DNA from: Sorex araneus
Taxonomy: Eukaryota; Chordata; Mammalia; Eulipotyphla; Soricidae
Assembly (NCBI RefSeq): GCF_027595985.1
Contig: NC_073313.1
Span: 110,974,552 to 111,038,551 of the forward strand
Direction: 5' to 3'
Length of the DNA: 64,000 nt
Below the pieces are notes generated by a model. That model worked only from the letters and a program-made list of their open reading frames with translations. It did no database searches and was not told where the DNA came from. The translations under genes and the position numbers were made by a program. Positions 11,679 to 24,775 of this stretch are shown piece after piece; positions within the stretch are counted from its first letter, which is position 1, and each line of letters begins with the position of its first letter.

Positions 11679-12019
11679 TGTGAGATTGTCTTAGCACATA
11701 CTATTCCTTCTGCATGCAATAGCTGTGCCTATCCTTACGTTCTTCCCACACATCTTTCACATATAGTCCCACCCCCATCATCTGTCAACCCAAAATCTTC
11801 TTTTGCACAGATACCTTGATCAAACTTTTTCCATTTCATACTTCACAGAGAATTATAAACATAACTCTGTGTATGGTTTTCCCTTACCATGGATTATTTT
11901 AATGGGGTGAGGGATTAAATGGGGGGAACTTTTTTTTCCAATGAAGCAAAGTAAGTTTTATTTAAATAAATTTTGAGAAATGTGAGAAAGAGAGATATGT
12001 ATTTAAGAGAGGACATGGG

Positions 12020-12194
12020 GGGCTGGAGCGATAGCACAGTGGGTAGGGCGTTTGCCTTGCACACGGCCGACCCGGGTTCAATTCCCAGCATCCCATATGG
12101 TCCCCCAGCACCGCCAGGAATAATTCCTGAGTGCAGAGCCAGGAGTAACCCCTGTGCACTGTTGGGTGTGACCCAAAAAGCAAAAAAAAAAAAA
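12020..12194 (+). mobile_element. Young near-consensus SOR SINE (body A)
   Basis: GGGCTGGAGCGATAGCACAG, GCACACGGCCGACCCGGGTT, CCAGCATCCCATATGGTCCC, GAATAATTCCTGAGTGCAGA, GTGTGACCCAAAAAGC and A13. Duplication AGAGRACATGGG at 12008-12019 and 12198-12209 with one mismatch. Confidence 0.93.
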
Positions 12195-12209
12195 GATAGA
12201 GAACATGGG

Positions 12210-13519
12210 CTTCTTCAGAGGGGAAAATGTCTATTTAATAAGGGAAAATTTTAAGCAGTTACCTAACAAACACAGGTGCTTGAAATCAGTGGTAGAGGCA
12301 ATAGAAAAAGTGAAAAACCATGGGTGCCAATATAAATATCATGGGCTTGGTCAATTTTTGCAACTTAGATGTGAGTATTTATAATGTTCTATACTCTCTT
12401 GGTGGTGGGGTAAACATATTCCTTCTTGAATACAAAATTCGTGTCACTCAAGGATCTGTACTCAGATACAAGTGCAAGTGAAATTTTTCTAACAACAAAT
12501 TACTCACAGGTCTTCTCTTGAATATATACTTTCCTTCAATTTAAGTTGGAAGTGAAGGTAGGAACGAGGGTGAATTTTCTTCTGCAATTCCAACTAGTAT
12601 AGATTATACAGATTGTTTATCATGCTATGAAATGAAATACCATTTAGGTTATTGGATAAAGTATAACACTGTCTAATACTTTAAAATGTTCCTACAATTT
12701 GATCTCAATCACTTGTGAAAGAACTCTTTTTTTCGCCCCATAAATGACTGCTTATTAATAATGGGGAACTATAATTCTTTAAGAGTGTTTTACAAAATCT
12801 ACAAGAAAGTCTGGTTAGCTTAAGACCATCTCTGATGTCCTGAAAAGGGGGTTGGCTTTCACACAGTTTTCAAGGTATCATAAATGAGAAGAATGTAGCC
12901 CAACCTATTTCAAAAAACAAAATATAAAATTCAATAAATTTTATACACTCTCTCCATACATTTTTCCACACCCATCAATCCATTTTCACCATGAAAGTGC
13001 GCTTTCAAAACCCTGAGGTCTTATCAGATTGGGAATAAGTAGTAAAAACCAGAGGGTCATGGATGACAGTGTAAAGGTAACTTTTGCATTTTGGGTGAAT
13101 AAAAAACCAATTTTGTGTAGCTTTTATTTGCTTCCAATAACAAACTCCCTCAAGCAACACTGATTAATTGGCTTAAGAACAAGGGTACAAAGGGAACATC
13201 AAAGGACATTCCAAAATGCTGACCAAAAGGCGAATTATGTGCTTTGGGTGGCCATCATTTCATCTCTCAGAACCAGGAGATTAAAAAACAATGCAAAGTC
13301 TTTAATATAGGCTGCCTGAACACAAAGGCACAAATTAGAAAACGTGGTCTGTATTGTTGTCTTAATACTTTATAATGACATTCCATACTGAAGGCAAATG
13401 AAAATCCTCCTGCATAATGACCTTAGGAGGCAATTTAACTGCATGCAGAATTGAAAGTAATCACTCCCGTCGCACAAAAGAAACCGGCTGGATAAACACA
13501 AAGCATTTCCACACAGTGG
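12210..13519. other. Immediate downstream flank of AMOT, unassigned
   Basis: Repeat-poor with no coding potential. Could be distal 3' UTR if a downstream AATAAA (for example 13128-13123, minus strand) is used. Confidence 0.6.
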
Positions 13520-13539
13520 TACATTTTAAAATAGCTAAC

Positions 13540-13595
13540 TTTATTATCAGTGAAAAGATAGGCACAAAGTGGGTTCAAACCTGCTTAACTTTATT
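13540..13595 (-). promoter_or_regulatory. AMOT: Tandem AATAAA polyadenylation signals, probable AMOT 3' end
   Basis: Minus-strand AATAAA occurs at 13595-13590 and again at 13545-13540. Downstream of the second, the minus strand reads a GU-rich stretch (TGTGTGG then TTTGTGTTT) around 13490-13518, as expected of a downstream element. Cleavage would fall near 13520. Not proven without transcript data. Confidence 0.5.
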
Positions 13596-15141
13596 CGAAC
13601 TAGCTCAATTGATTACAGAATGCGTTCTCAAATCGCTATGGAGTTACATACATTTTAAACCAAAGGCAATTCTTTTCTAGCCATCTGCCAACCCCAACTA
13701 TCCATTTTACAAACACATGCCATTAATCACAAGAGAGGCCAGAAGGAGGTCTGATGGCTCTGTGTAACCCATCGTTGCTACCGGAAAAAAATAAACAAAC
13801 GCCCAACACTTGTCCTACTGATGATGGATGGCACTTGGAAGTCACATTTCCAAGGATCATGGCGGGTTGAAAATGGTGGCCATTAGCCCATAGCTGATGC
13901 CTTCTTCTGAAAACATGTTCAGTAAGAATGCACATGTTTTAAGTAACACATTCCATATGTGAATGAGCAATTGAGCTAACAGGAGATTGTACGGCTATCA
14001 CACATGAAAATACAATTTATGAAACATCTGAATACATGTTAAGGTTCCACATTATGTGTTTAAAGTTTCTTCATAAAGAGTAGTCCGCACAGTTTGTTCA
14101 TTTTCCAATTATTGTACCCATCCAACAATGTAACAAGAAAAAGAGAATGCGACAGGTTTCTGTGCTTGTTTCCTATGACTTCTGATGGCAGGTATTTCAG
14201 GTTCTTCCTATTCTGTCATTCTGAAACTCAGAGCAGCATTGAAAATAAATCCTTCATTGATAAAAACAAGATACAAAAGTCTAGACAAATGCTCAAGTTA
14301 CAATAATTTTATGAAAATTCACTAAGATAAATTTTGTATCAATAGTCACTTGTGAAGGGCTGTTCTAATGACGGTTTTCTACACAGGGGACTTTGGAGGT
14401 ACAAGTGACTTAGAAGGTCAACAACGACCACCAGGCAATACAAATTTAGATAAGGTCACCCTCCTGTCCTGAGGTGCCAATGCATAGATAGGTGGGAATC
14501 AAGAAAAATACCCCAAATTACATTCTCACACTGGTGAAAGGGTGATTCATCTTGAGTTTTCTCCCATAAACCTGAAATTTTAAAATGACCCCTATCAGCG
14601 ATATTTTTTTCAAAGGCTGAATCTGTCTTCTTTGTAAACATAATACATTGACATGGGCTTCCTGCAACTCTGAGATGCATGTTGGCTTTGAAAATTACCT
14701 GGGATTAAAACTGACTTTGGTGTGAGGGGAGCAGAGATGTTGTGGAAAGTTCAAAACAATTACTTAGCCAAGAATACCCCCTTTCTTCAAAGTACATTAA
14801 TCTAAAGATGGAATGTATGGCTATGTCATCTTAAATTAACATTATGGCTCCCAGAGAGAGCAAAAACTCTAGTAATGTGATATGATCAGGAAAGGAGTAA
14901 ACAAAAGGTTTATTTTTATTTTTGTGTTATTCATTTGGATAAAATGTAGCTCTTCTGAAGTCTCTAAGTGATTGCTTCTACTATTTGGGCTTTTTTTCTT
15001 ACATAGGAATTAGTATTGAAACAACTGCTCTTTTCCTTTATATTTGAGATTCATTTAATAACTTAGGAGTAATGTGCAGCATGATCACCTCATTATTTAA
15101 ACCGTCATGACAAGCTAAAAATCACATCATCCTCCATCTTG

Positions 15142-15177
15142 TTTACACACACACACATACACACACACACACACACC
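15142..15177. repeat. (CA)n microsatellite in the AMOT 3' UTR
   Basis: ACAC repeats with one CATAC interruption; it would appear as a GU repeat in the AMOT mRNA. Confidence 0.9.
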
Positions 15178-15519
15178 GCTACATTGAAAAGTAGTTAGGA
15201 AAAACACAAAAATACTGTTGACTATGCCATTCCTCTATTTACAGAGGAACCCTGTAAAATGATCCATGACAGTCAATCCCATTGAAAGAAGTGAGGCAGA
15301 TTTCTTGTGGGGAGACCTTTGTTATGACTTAATGTTGAAATAAGAATAAGGAAGGTCAAACCTGGCAAAAGGCACTGCAGGAAGGACAAGATAGGAATTC
15401 CTATCCTGGACAAACCACTTAAGTCGCCAACATTTTACAAAGTACATTAATGACCCAGTCCGTGAAGATGCCTTTTCTGAAAATATGGATTTTTTTCTCG
15501 TATAAGGTTTCCCCAAATA

Positions 15520-15640
15520 AGCATGGAGATTGGCAGAGTGAACAACTATGTTCTGTGACTTTAAGAAAGTCAGTTAATATTTCCAGATGTCAGATTCCTC
15601 ATCATGAAACCGAGGGACATAGAATACAAGTGACTTAGAA
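15520..15640 (+). repeat. MIR fragment within the AMOT 3' UTR
   Basis: Reads like the MIR core: GTGACTTTAAGAAAGTCAGT, then a pyrimidine stretch, ATTCCTCATCATGAAACCGA. It is antisense to AMOT. Ancient and diverged. Confidence 0.6.
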
Positions 15641-17174
15641 GGGTTATATATTGCTACGATTCCTTCTAGTACTATGCTTCATGACATAACATATCAGGCC
15701 TATTCTATTAATCTGATTTCTAACTAGCACACCCTCAATTCTCTACGCCCTACTCCTATCTAATACTCCCTACACCTCCCACCCTCCCAATACCCATGAA
15801 AACTGATCTTAATGACATTGTCTAGATTTGTCACCTGACTGAAGGGCAGACAGGTAACACAGAGCAGGGACCTTTGTCAATAGGCAGCCATTCTTTGTCT
15901 CTAGAGGCAGTCCTCTGGCAAAACCTGGAGCCATAACCTCCTTGGTCCCTGCCCATGTGTGCATTTCTTGCTGCTTGCCAACAACATTGCAACATGCATT
16001 CACTGAGTGTGAGAAGATGTAGCTGCAGCCCACATCTCCACTGACTACAGCATAGTAGCATTTTGGGCTTCTGATGCTATTTATTCCCCTGGAGGTGACA
16101 ATCAAAGATGCCATTTAAGATGTATGCTAACAATGTGGGAAAACAAACTGAGTTATTCCCAAGTAGTCACCCGAAATTCAAAGCATTCAACCTGGAAACA
16201 AAAATGCCACCTCATTTGGTAAATGACTGGCATTTTGAGACTGGTGACACAGCCAGTAAAATTTGTGGAGAAGAAAAGAAACACAAAGCAGATCGGTCTT
16301 AGGAAAGGCAAGCACACTGTGTAACTGGCTGTACACCAACCACAAAAGCCTGCACACAGCACCTCATGCTACAATCCATCAGGCCTCTGATGGCCCAATT
16401 CCTTAAGAGAGGAAGCTGTACATCACTCAGCTAATTTACTCTCCTAGCATCTGAGAACAATATATTAATCATCCAAAGGCATAAATTTCTCCCGAGAATA
16501 TATATGAATGCATGAACCTCCAGGAGGGAACCAAAAGAATTCACTTCCAAAGCACCACTGAAATGAAGAAATATATAATTCTCTGGCACAGGACAATGGG
16601 AACTTGAGAGGGAAAATTAACTCCAGTATGCTTCCATATCCCAATATACACACTACCTTTTCTCTAGCTTACATAGCTCTCCAAACTATTCTCTTTCATG
16701 AGCCTAAGGAGAGAGTTCTCTCTGGATGTTGCCTAAGTGGTAACTATACAAAACAGCACATGCACAAATTCCTTCCACCTTCCCACTCTGCACTACATGT
16801 TACAAACTGTCTTCCAAACATACTGTGCTTTTCAATTTTAAAAAAATGACCCAAAATATGAAAATGCTAATCAAATTGAAGCACTCTGAATACATCGGTG
16901 TATACCAAGATATCAACAGTTCGAGTCTTTATATAAATCCCAACAATGAACTTTAGAGCACGTTCTGGTTAACCTGTCTTTAGAGGTACTCTCCGAGGAT
17001 ACCAGAAGAGACTGGAGTTCGTATGGCATTATTTAAGTATGACATTGTTTCCATAACAAGTCCCTTTAAAAAACATCCCCCAACTCTTGTCCTCACCCTC
17101 AAAATAAGAAAAGCAACAAGGAAACATGATTAAAAGCATTCTTGCTTATAAACCACAGCTCTTGACTCGGACTC

Positions 17175-17300
<126 letters not shown>

Positions 17301-17548
17301 TCAGGGGAAGGTCAAAACTCAGATTTCTAGAGACCCAGACACCACCACCATCCTGTGTAGCCACAAGAGCAAAGTAAAACTTGTCTGCCTCCCCACCTTG
17401 CTCACCTGATCATTGTCCTTTACTCCTCCCCATATCCCCATTTCAGTATCACTTACACTAGAAATCAATTATACATTCCATCCTTTTCTCCTCTTAACAG
17501 GAAAAACTCCCACCAAATGGCCAACTGTGCGTAACAGTAGGTTCCCAG

Positions 17549-17607
17549 AAAGTTTGTAAGTCTGTAACTGTACCTCACGGGGTGATTCATTAACAAATAA
17601 ATAAATA
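17549..17607 (+). mobile_element. L1 3' end remnant
   Basis: Matches the terminal L1 3' UTR sequence seen at 1120-1180 (GTAAGTCTGTAACTGTACCT), ending in AAATAAATAAATA. Only about 58 bases survive. Confidence 0.75.
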
Positions 17608-17731
17608 GGGGTTGGAGTGATAGCACAGCAGACAGGGCACCCTAGCGCAGCTGGGAGTTAATTCCTGAATGCATGAGCCCGGAGTAACCCCTGAGCATCG
17701 CTGAGTGTGACTCAAGAAGCCAAAAAAAACC
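17608..17731 (+). mobile_element. SOR-type SINE (body A), internally deleted
   Basis: The head GGGGTTGGAGTGATAGCACA is joined directly to the body AATTCCTGAATGCATGAGCC, losing the B-box part. The tail is AAAAAAAACC. It faces the next SINE. Confidence 0.85.
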
Positions 17732-17750
17732 ATAATAAATAAATAAAATA

Positions 17751-17836
17751 TTTTTTTTTGGTTTTTGGGTGACACCCGGCGATGCACCCGCGTGCAAGGC
17801 AAACGCCCTACCCACTGTGCTATCGCTTCAGCCCCC
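17751..17836 (-). mobile_element. SOR-type SINE (body A), internally deleted, inverted
   Basis: Reverse-strand head (CTATCGCTTCAGCCCCC at its far end) with the GTGCAAGGCAAACGCCCTAC block. The central body is missing and only the GGTGACACCCGG end remains. Confidence 0.85.
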
Positions 17837-18000
17837 TAAAATAATTTTTTTTAAAAAAACTAAAAAACAACAACAACAAAACATACAACCCACCTGAACC
17901 ATAAAAATCAATAATAAGGATCACATGTACTGGGGAAAAAAAAACACGTAGTTGCCCAGAAACCTGTCATTGAGGGAAACCCTATGAGGGATACTATTAC

Positions 18001-18687
18001 CTATTTTGTCTGAATTGCAGGCCAAACTTGGAATAGAGAGACGACATGGTCCAGATCCAGTTGCTGGACTTGCAGGAACCTCAGCCTGAGCCAAAGTTGG
18101 AGCTGGAGCCGGAGCTGGAGTAGCAGTCGAAGTCGGAGCTGGAGTTGGTGCCTGAGCCGGCGCCGGAGCAGAAGCTTGAGGCGTCGCTGGAGCCGGAACC
18201 GGAGTTGAAGCCGGAGCTGGAACCGGAGCCGGAGCAGCTGGAGCAACCTGAACAGCAGCAGCAGCGATAGCAGCAGCAGCAGGAGCAGGAGCAACAGCAG
18301 CAGCGACAGCAGAGGCAGCGGTTGGAATCTGAGCAGCGGTAGCAGGAGCCACAGCAGCAGCAAAAGCGGTAGCGGCAGCAGTTGCTGGCGATGGGGTGGC
18401 AATGGTGGCGGCGGCAGCTGGCGCAGCAGCAGCAGCAACTGGAGCAGCAGCTACCATGGTGCTGGTGTTGCTGGCAGTGGCAGCAGTGGCAGCAGAGGCA
18501 ACTGGAGCAGGAACAGAGATTGGAGCAACAGTTGGGGGTTTGCTGGCTTCCGTTCCCCTTTCTGTTTGCGTGCTGCAGTCTCGGCTGCCTGTCTTAGAGT
18601 GAGCTGAGAGCAGGGGAGTAGAAGGCAGCACAGGTGAGGGCACAGAAGGGACAGACTCAGAGCGGTAGTCTCCACCCAGGAGAATAC
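18001..18687 (-). CDS. AMOT: AMOT coding exon I: Ala/Pro-rich region (p80 aa 415-643)
   Basis: The largest coding exon (687 nt). It starts [11 protein letters not shown] and carries the family motif [11 protein letters not shown] at about aa 449-459. About 150 residues of low complexity follow: first Ala runs with Val, Thr and Ile, then alternating Pro-Ala ([30 protein letters not shown]). The exon ends [16 protein letters not shown]. In human p80 this region is similar in kind and total length though the residues differ, so repeat-unit changes have balanced out. Acceptor TTTGTAG, donor ATAG|GTAATA at 18000. The last G begins Asp644. GC-rich GCN and CCN codons also leave other frames open (see findings). 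Confidence 0.96.
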
Positions 18688-18924
18688 CTACAAAGGAAAG
18701 ATGGAAAGAAGTTGTAAACTCTAGGTTAGGCCAACAGAGACCTGATTATCTCTTCTACCTTGCAAGGATATTCGGGAGAAATTTAAACGAAGTCACTGGA
18801 CTCTTGACTTGGGCAAAGGATTATTATTTGCTCAGGCACTTCCCTATCATGGCAAAAGATTTCTCGTGGCTCCCCTCTGGTTCTTATTCTCCAACTGCCA
18901 GAACGTGTATTAAAACCTCTTTAA

Positions 18925-19080
18925 GAGGGGGGGGCCAGAAGGTAGTGGAGCAGTTAGGGCGCATGCCTCGCACTGGGTTAGATTCCTGGCATCATATGAT
19001 TCCCGCATTGCTAGGTGCAGCCCTGGGGGTCTCCAGCACCTCAGGGGTGTTGTGAATATCTCCTACACTACCAGGGCCTA
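18925..19080 (+). mobile_element. Diverged SOR-like SINE
   Basis: Head-like AGTGGAGCAGTTAGGGCGCA, B-box-like GGGTTAGATTCC, then GGCATCATATGATTCCC, with a decayed body. Confidence 0.55.
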
Positions 19081-19486
19081 AATATCACAGTATCCTCAAG
19101 AGGATTGCATAGAAGACCGAGAATCACCAGTGGGGGCCCCAGACTACCTAGCACTGCCTGGGAAGTTAAAAAAGGAAAAAAATAAACTCTAAGTGAAGTG
19201 CGCTGGGTATTGGTTCTGGTTTCTTTTTCCAATGGTAATTGCATTATTGCATGCTGTCAGAATGCTCGTATTCGGTTGCACTTACAACCAACATCATCCA
19301 TTATCTGACAGCTAAAAGGGATGAGATAAAACAGTCTTTGGTGACAGTTGATAATAACTGTATGATCTAAGGTTCTAATAATGATGACAGTCCCCAATAT
19401 AACATCTTTACCCAAAATACACACCCAAGTGTCAGAGGACACACAAAGGCAGCAGAACAAATAGGTAAAATTCAAAATACATAAAG

Positions 19487-19645
19487 GGGCCGGAACAAAT
19501 AGAACAGCAGGTAAGGTGCTTCCCTTGCAATGCAGTCGACCTGGGTTTGATCCCTGGCATCTCATGATCCCCAAAACTCACCAGGAACAATTCCTGAGTG
19601 CAGAGCCAGGAGTAATCGAAGGGTATATCCCCAAAACAAAACAAG
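19487..19645 (+). mobile_element. SOR-type SINE (body A)
   Basis: Head GGGGCCGGAACAAATAGAAC, B box GGGTTTGATCC, body CAATTCCTGAGTGCAGAGCC, with an A-rich end. Confidence 0.85.
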
Positions 19646-20128
19646 CAAATAACCAAAACCATAGTGCTTGCCTCCTCCGACTCTAAAAAACATGTGGATC
19701 ATAATATTTCTGGGATTTTTATTAAAGGGCAAGAAATGAAAAAAAAAATGTATCTCCATTCTCATCTCAAAACACTCTGGGCACCAAAACCTGTCATCCA
19801 CCTCCATTTTGCTTAAGTACAACTCTGAGTTCTCCTATTATATGGAAAGAAAAACCAGAGAGAAGGTAGGATTTCTGGTTTTGAATGACATGAAGACCAC
19901 ACCAGTTTTTAACAAAGCAAAAGTGTCCCACTGGGCAAAGGGCAGATCTGACAATTTCTAAAAGGAAAATGAAAGAATCTCCTTCCCACACAAGAAGGAC
20001 TCAGGATGCTTATCTTCTAAAGCCAGGATTTCAACCAACTTTCTGTCAGAAACATGATATTTTCTAGAATCAGAACACATATGTTTCTAGAAAGGATATG
20101 GAGATCCTTTCTAGAATCAGAAACATTA

Positions 20129-21834
<1,706 letters not shown>

Positions 21835-24359
21835 TCAGAAATATAAATGAATCCTACCGTCTTTCTTAGCCAAGGTTATTCCTGGAAATCCCTAAACTGA
21901 AATCAAGTTCATCAGCAACTGTTGACTTCTGGGTGACTTCTGATAAAAGCTTCCAAAATGGACAGACTCATGCTTAGGTCCTAGAAGTTATGAGCCTGAA
22001 CATAGCTGCAAAGTCAGTTAGGAGTTCTATGAGATGTATGCAGGTTTGCCTTAGAAGCAAAACAGATCTCCACCAAAAATATCCAAAATACTCTGGCAGA
22101 TAATGCCTTCAAGTTTTTGATCATGGCCAGGCTACGTGAAGATATACATATGCATATTTATATTATTTGTTACACAAAATATCTTTTTATGTTATTCCCA
22201 TGGTACAAATAAAAGGATAAAGGCTAAGGAGTCAGGGAAAGTACAAAATAGTGACTGCAACAGATTAATATTGCAAACTATATCTGAATATTAAAAACAT
22301 ACTACAGAATATCAAGAGGTTACGTGGTCAGACAGAACTGTGAATGAGTGAGAAGCAAGGCTTTTAGTCAGTGCCAAATGATTGCTATTTAGTGTCCACC
22401 TGAAACTCTGAATCATATCAATGAGTCTACCCTCAACTAAGTGACTATTTTCTTGCCAGAGTCCCAATCACATTAGGGACCATCGTGTGCCAGCTAAAAG
22501 TGTCTTAGGCCATTAATTTAAAGAGTAAGTAATAAGGACAGGTGGAGGAGGCAAAGAAGGGCAGGGAAAAGTGAGGGAAGAAGAGTGGATCTAGCTTATG
22601 AGCACAACTGCTGTCTCAATTGAAGAAATATAAGAATCCTGTATCCTGATAACGCATAAGGCTATTCTTCCTTCATTTACTTCATTTCAAAACTTGCAGA
22701 GAAAAGAAAAAGATAATAAAGGAAACTAGATCCTATTTGTGCAATTTGATAGAGGGAAAAACGAGGACCAGAGAGAATACCGATGTTATTATACTGGTTT
22801 TAAAGGAAACCAGACAATAGACCTATAAAACAATGAACCGACAACTACTTCATTATACATAAAATGAGAATGAAGATCTCTGGGAGAACTCCAGGCATAT
22901 TTTCTGATGCCAGCTAGCTAATTATTTTAACATGAGGCTTTGACCAGTGAAGATGAGGGTTAAGGAGACAGGGGGATGAGTTTCCCAAAATGTTTGCAAA
23001 ACGGAAACAATCTGAACAGTATTAATTGGAGAGAGTGAAGAGAAACAACTATAATGACTCTCAATTTGTTGAAATAAAATATTTCTGCATTTCAAAATTC
23101 TATACTTGCTTATAATCCTACTGGGAATGGCCCGGAGATTCCCAAAGTGCCCCAGTGAAAGTAGTATTGCATAGTGTGAGGACCTCACTTCTGACTAAAG
23201 ATCACATAAGGGTCAAGTCCCATCTTTTCCAAATTCTCTGCCACTAACAGATGGCTACTCATACAGAGAAAAATGGCAATAGTAACTTTACCTTTGCCTC
23301 ATGGGTTTTGGAGGAAGGAGGACAAAATTAATTATAAGGCACAGTAAGAAACCCTCAACAAAGTTCTGATTTCAAGGGGGAAATAGGGAGAAAAAGAATA
23401 ACATATAAGAGAGTGCATAAAGAATTTCAGCTCTTGATATAACCCTGGAAGAAATTCCTACAGTGCAGAGTTCCAATGTAATGGCTGAACTTCAGATCCA
23501 GGCGATTCTAAAAGGTGCATAATGTCTATGGACACTGGGGAACTGAGCATAAATTTTGTCACTGGGGGATGGAAGGGGGAGCCAATCCTGGCTTCCTGCC
23601 ACTTTCATTGCATAAAAGACCATTTGGGGACTCAGAGCCCTGCCAGCTAATTGATATGGACACTGAGCTCCTCAGGAATAGAGCCTGAAAATGTGGGGCA
23701 CTTAGTGAATCCTTATAGAGATGCCAGCAATCCTCCTTCTAGTACACTGTGGTTACTAAGCCAATAACTTCAACAAAAGCAAAAAATAAGTGTTTGAAGG
23801 AGCAACTTGATTTTCTGTCTTCTAATACTCTGAAACTACTTTTTCTTTCATCAGGAGAGTTGCTGGGCCTTAAAACAAAACCTGCAGTCCCCAAACTCTG
23901 TACCTTTAATTTGAGTTCTCTAACTCAAATTCTTAAAGTACAGATTCTGTTAGTTATTCCTCCAGTAATCTGCCCTTTCTCTGATGAAGCTATCCCTGTA
24001 TCACATTACTTACATGGTTTTCTAGAATGTCACTCATGATCTCCCAATTAAAACAGTTAGTGGCAAAAAAAAAAGTTAGTGGCCTTTTAACTTCAAGTCT
24101 ATATTATCCTATCAGTAGCATCCTGTTCTTTATTTAATATGTGAACTCAACTGTGACAGCACCGTGTTTAAAGCTGCCAGAAGTTGCTAGAAAGTACACT
24201 TACATGAGTAAGACCCGTCCTTAGCTATAGAAAATGCACAAAGGTAAATAAAATGTAAATAATTAACTATTGCAGCAGTTAAAAGCTTGAACTTTATTCC
24301 AATAGGCTCTGGAAACTGTTAAGAGCTCTTTAAGAATGAAATCATGCAGGCCAGATAAT

Positions 24360-24600
24360 TGCATCATCGGCCACGATCCAGAGTCTCATTGTCATTCTCT
24401 TCAGAAAGGTAGCATAACATGACACACGCCATAGCCATGCCGCCTGACCCCGCACCGGGCTGTTTCACTGGGACACCCTGGGGTGGGGGGGTGAAGCCTT
24501 CCATGCCCCAAGGGAACCGGCCCTGGCAGCCAACAACCTCCAGAACTCAACTGCTGCCAGGCTCACGGCTGCTCCCCACACTCTCAGGCCCAGCCTCACC
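24360..24600 (+). repeat. Unclassified dispersed repeat, copy 1
   Basis: 24447-24600 aligns by eye with 43586-43740 (shared GGCTGT-TTCAC, CCCTGGCAG, CTCCACACACTC-like blocks). The preceding GGCCACGATCCAGAGTCTC also resembles 43908-43930. Family unknown. Confidence 0.55.
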
Positions 24601-24730
24601 CACTGAATATGCATTCTTAGACCTGTGGCCACGAGACAACTCATACCTCACACCACCAAAAGTACATTACCACATTTGATGGGGATTAAAGGAGGAGGCA
24701 GCCAACCTTAGAGGGAATTATTTTTTTAAC

Positions 24731-24775
24731 AGATACACACACATACACACACACATACACACATGTATATAAGCA
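24731..24775. repeat. (CA)n/(CATA) microsatellite
   Basis: Imperfect ACACAT/ACAC tract within intron F-G. Confidence 0.85.

Larger units (their letters stand above)
13520..17174 (-). other. AMOT: AMOT 3' untranslated region (extent inferred)
   Basis: After the stop codon, about 3.6 kb lacks the young SINEs and L1s that fill the sequence on both sides. This is what a retained 3' UTR looks like in this repeat-dense locus. It holds a CA tract at about 15142-15177 and an ancient MIR remnant at 15520-15640, and ends in an AATAAA pair at 13595-13540. A long 3' UTR is also what is known for human AMOT. The end point is an inference; other AATAAA copies exist on the minus strand at 16085-16080 and near 14910. 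Confidence 0.6.

Noticed and set aside
12020..12110. tRNA gene, because of A-box and B-box-like sequence
   Set aside because: These are SINE heads: the acceptor stem cannot pair and the sequence continues into the SINE body with a poly-A end.
12210..13519. Second gene downstream of AMOT
   Set aside because: No frame of meaningful length with conserved residues and no splice-site pairs supporting coding sequence.
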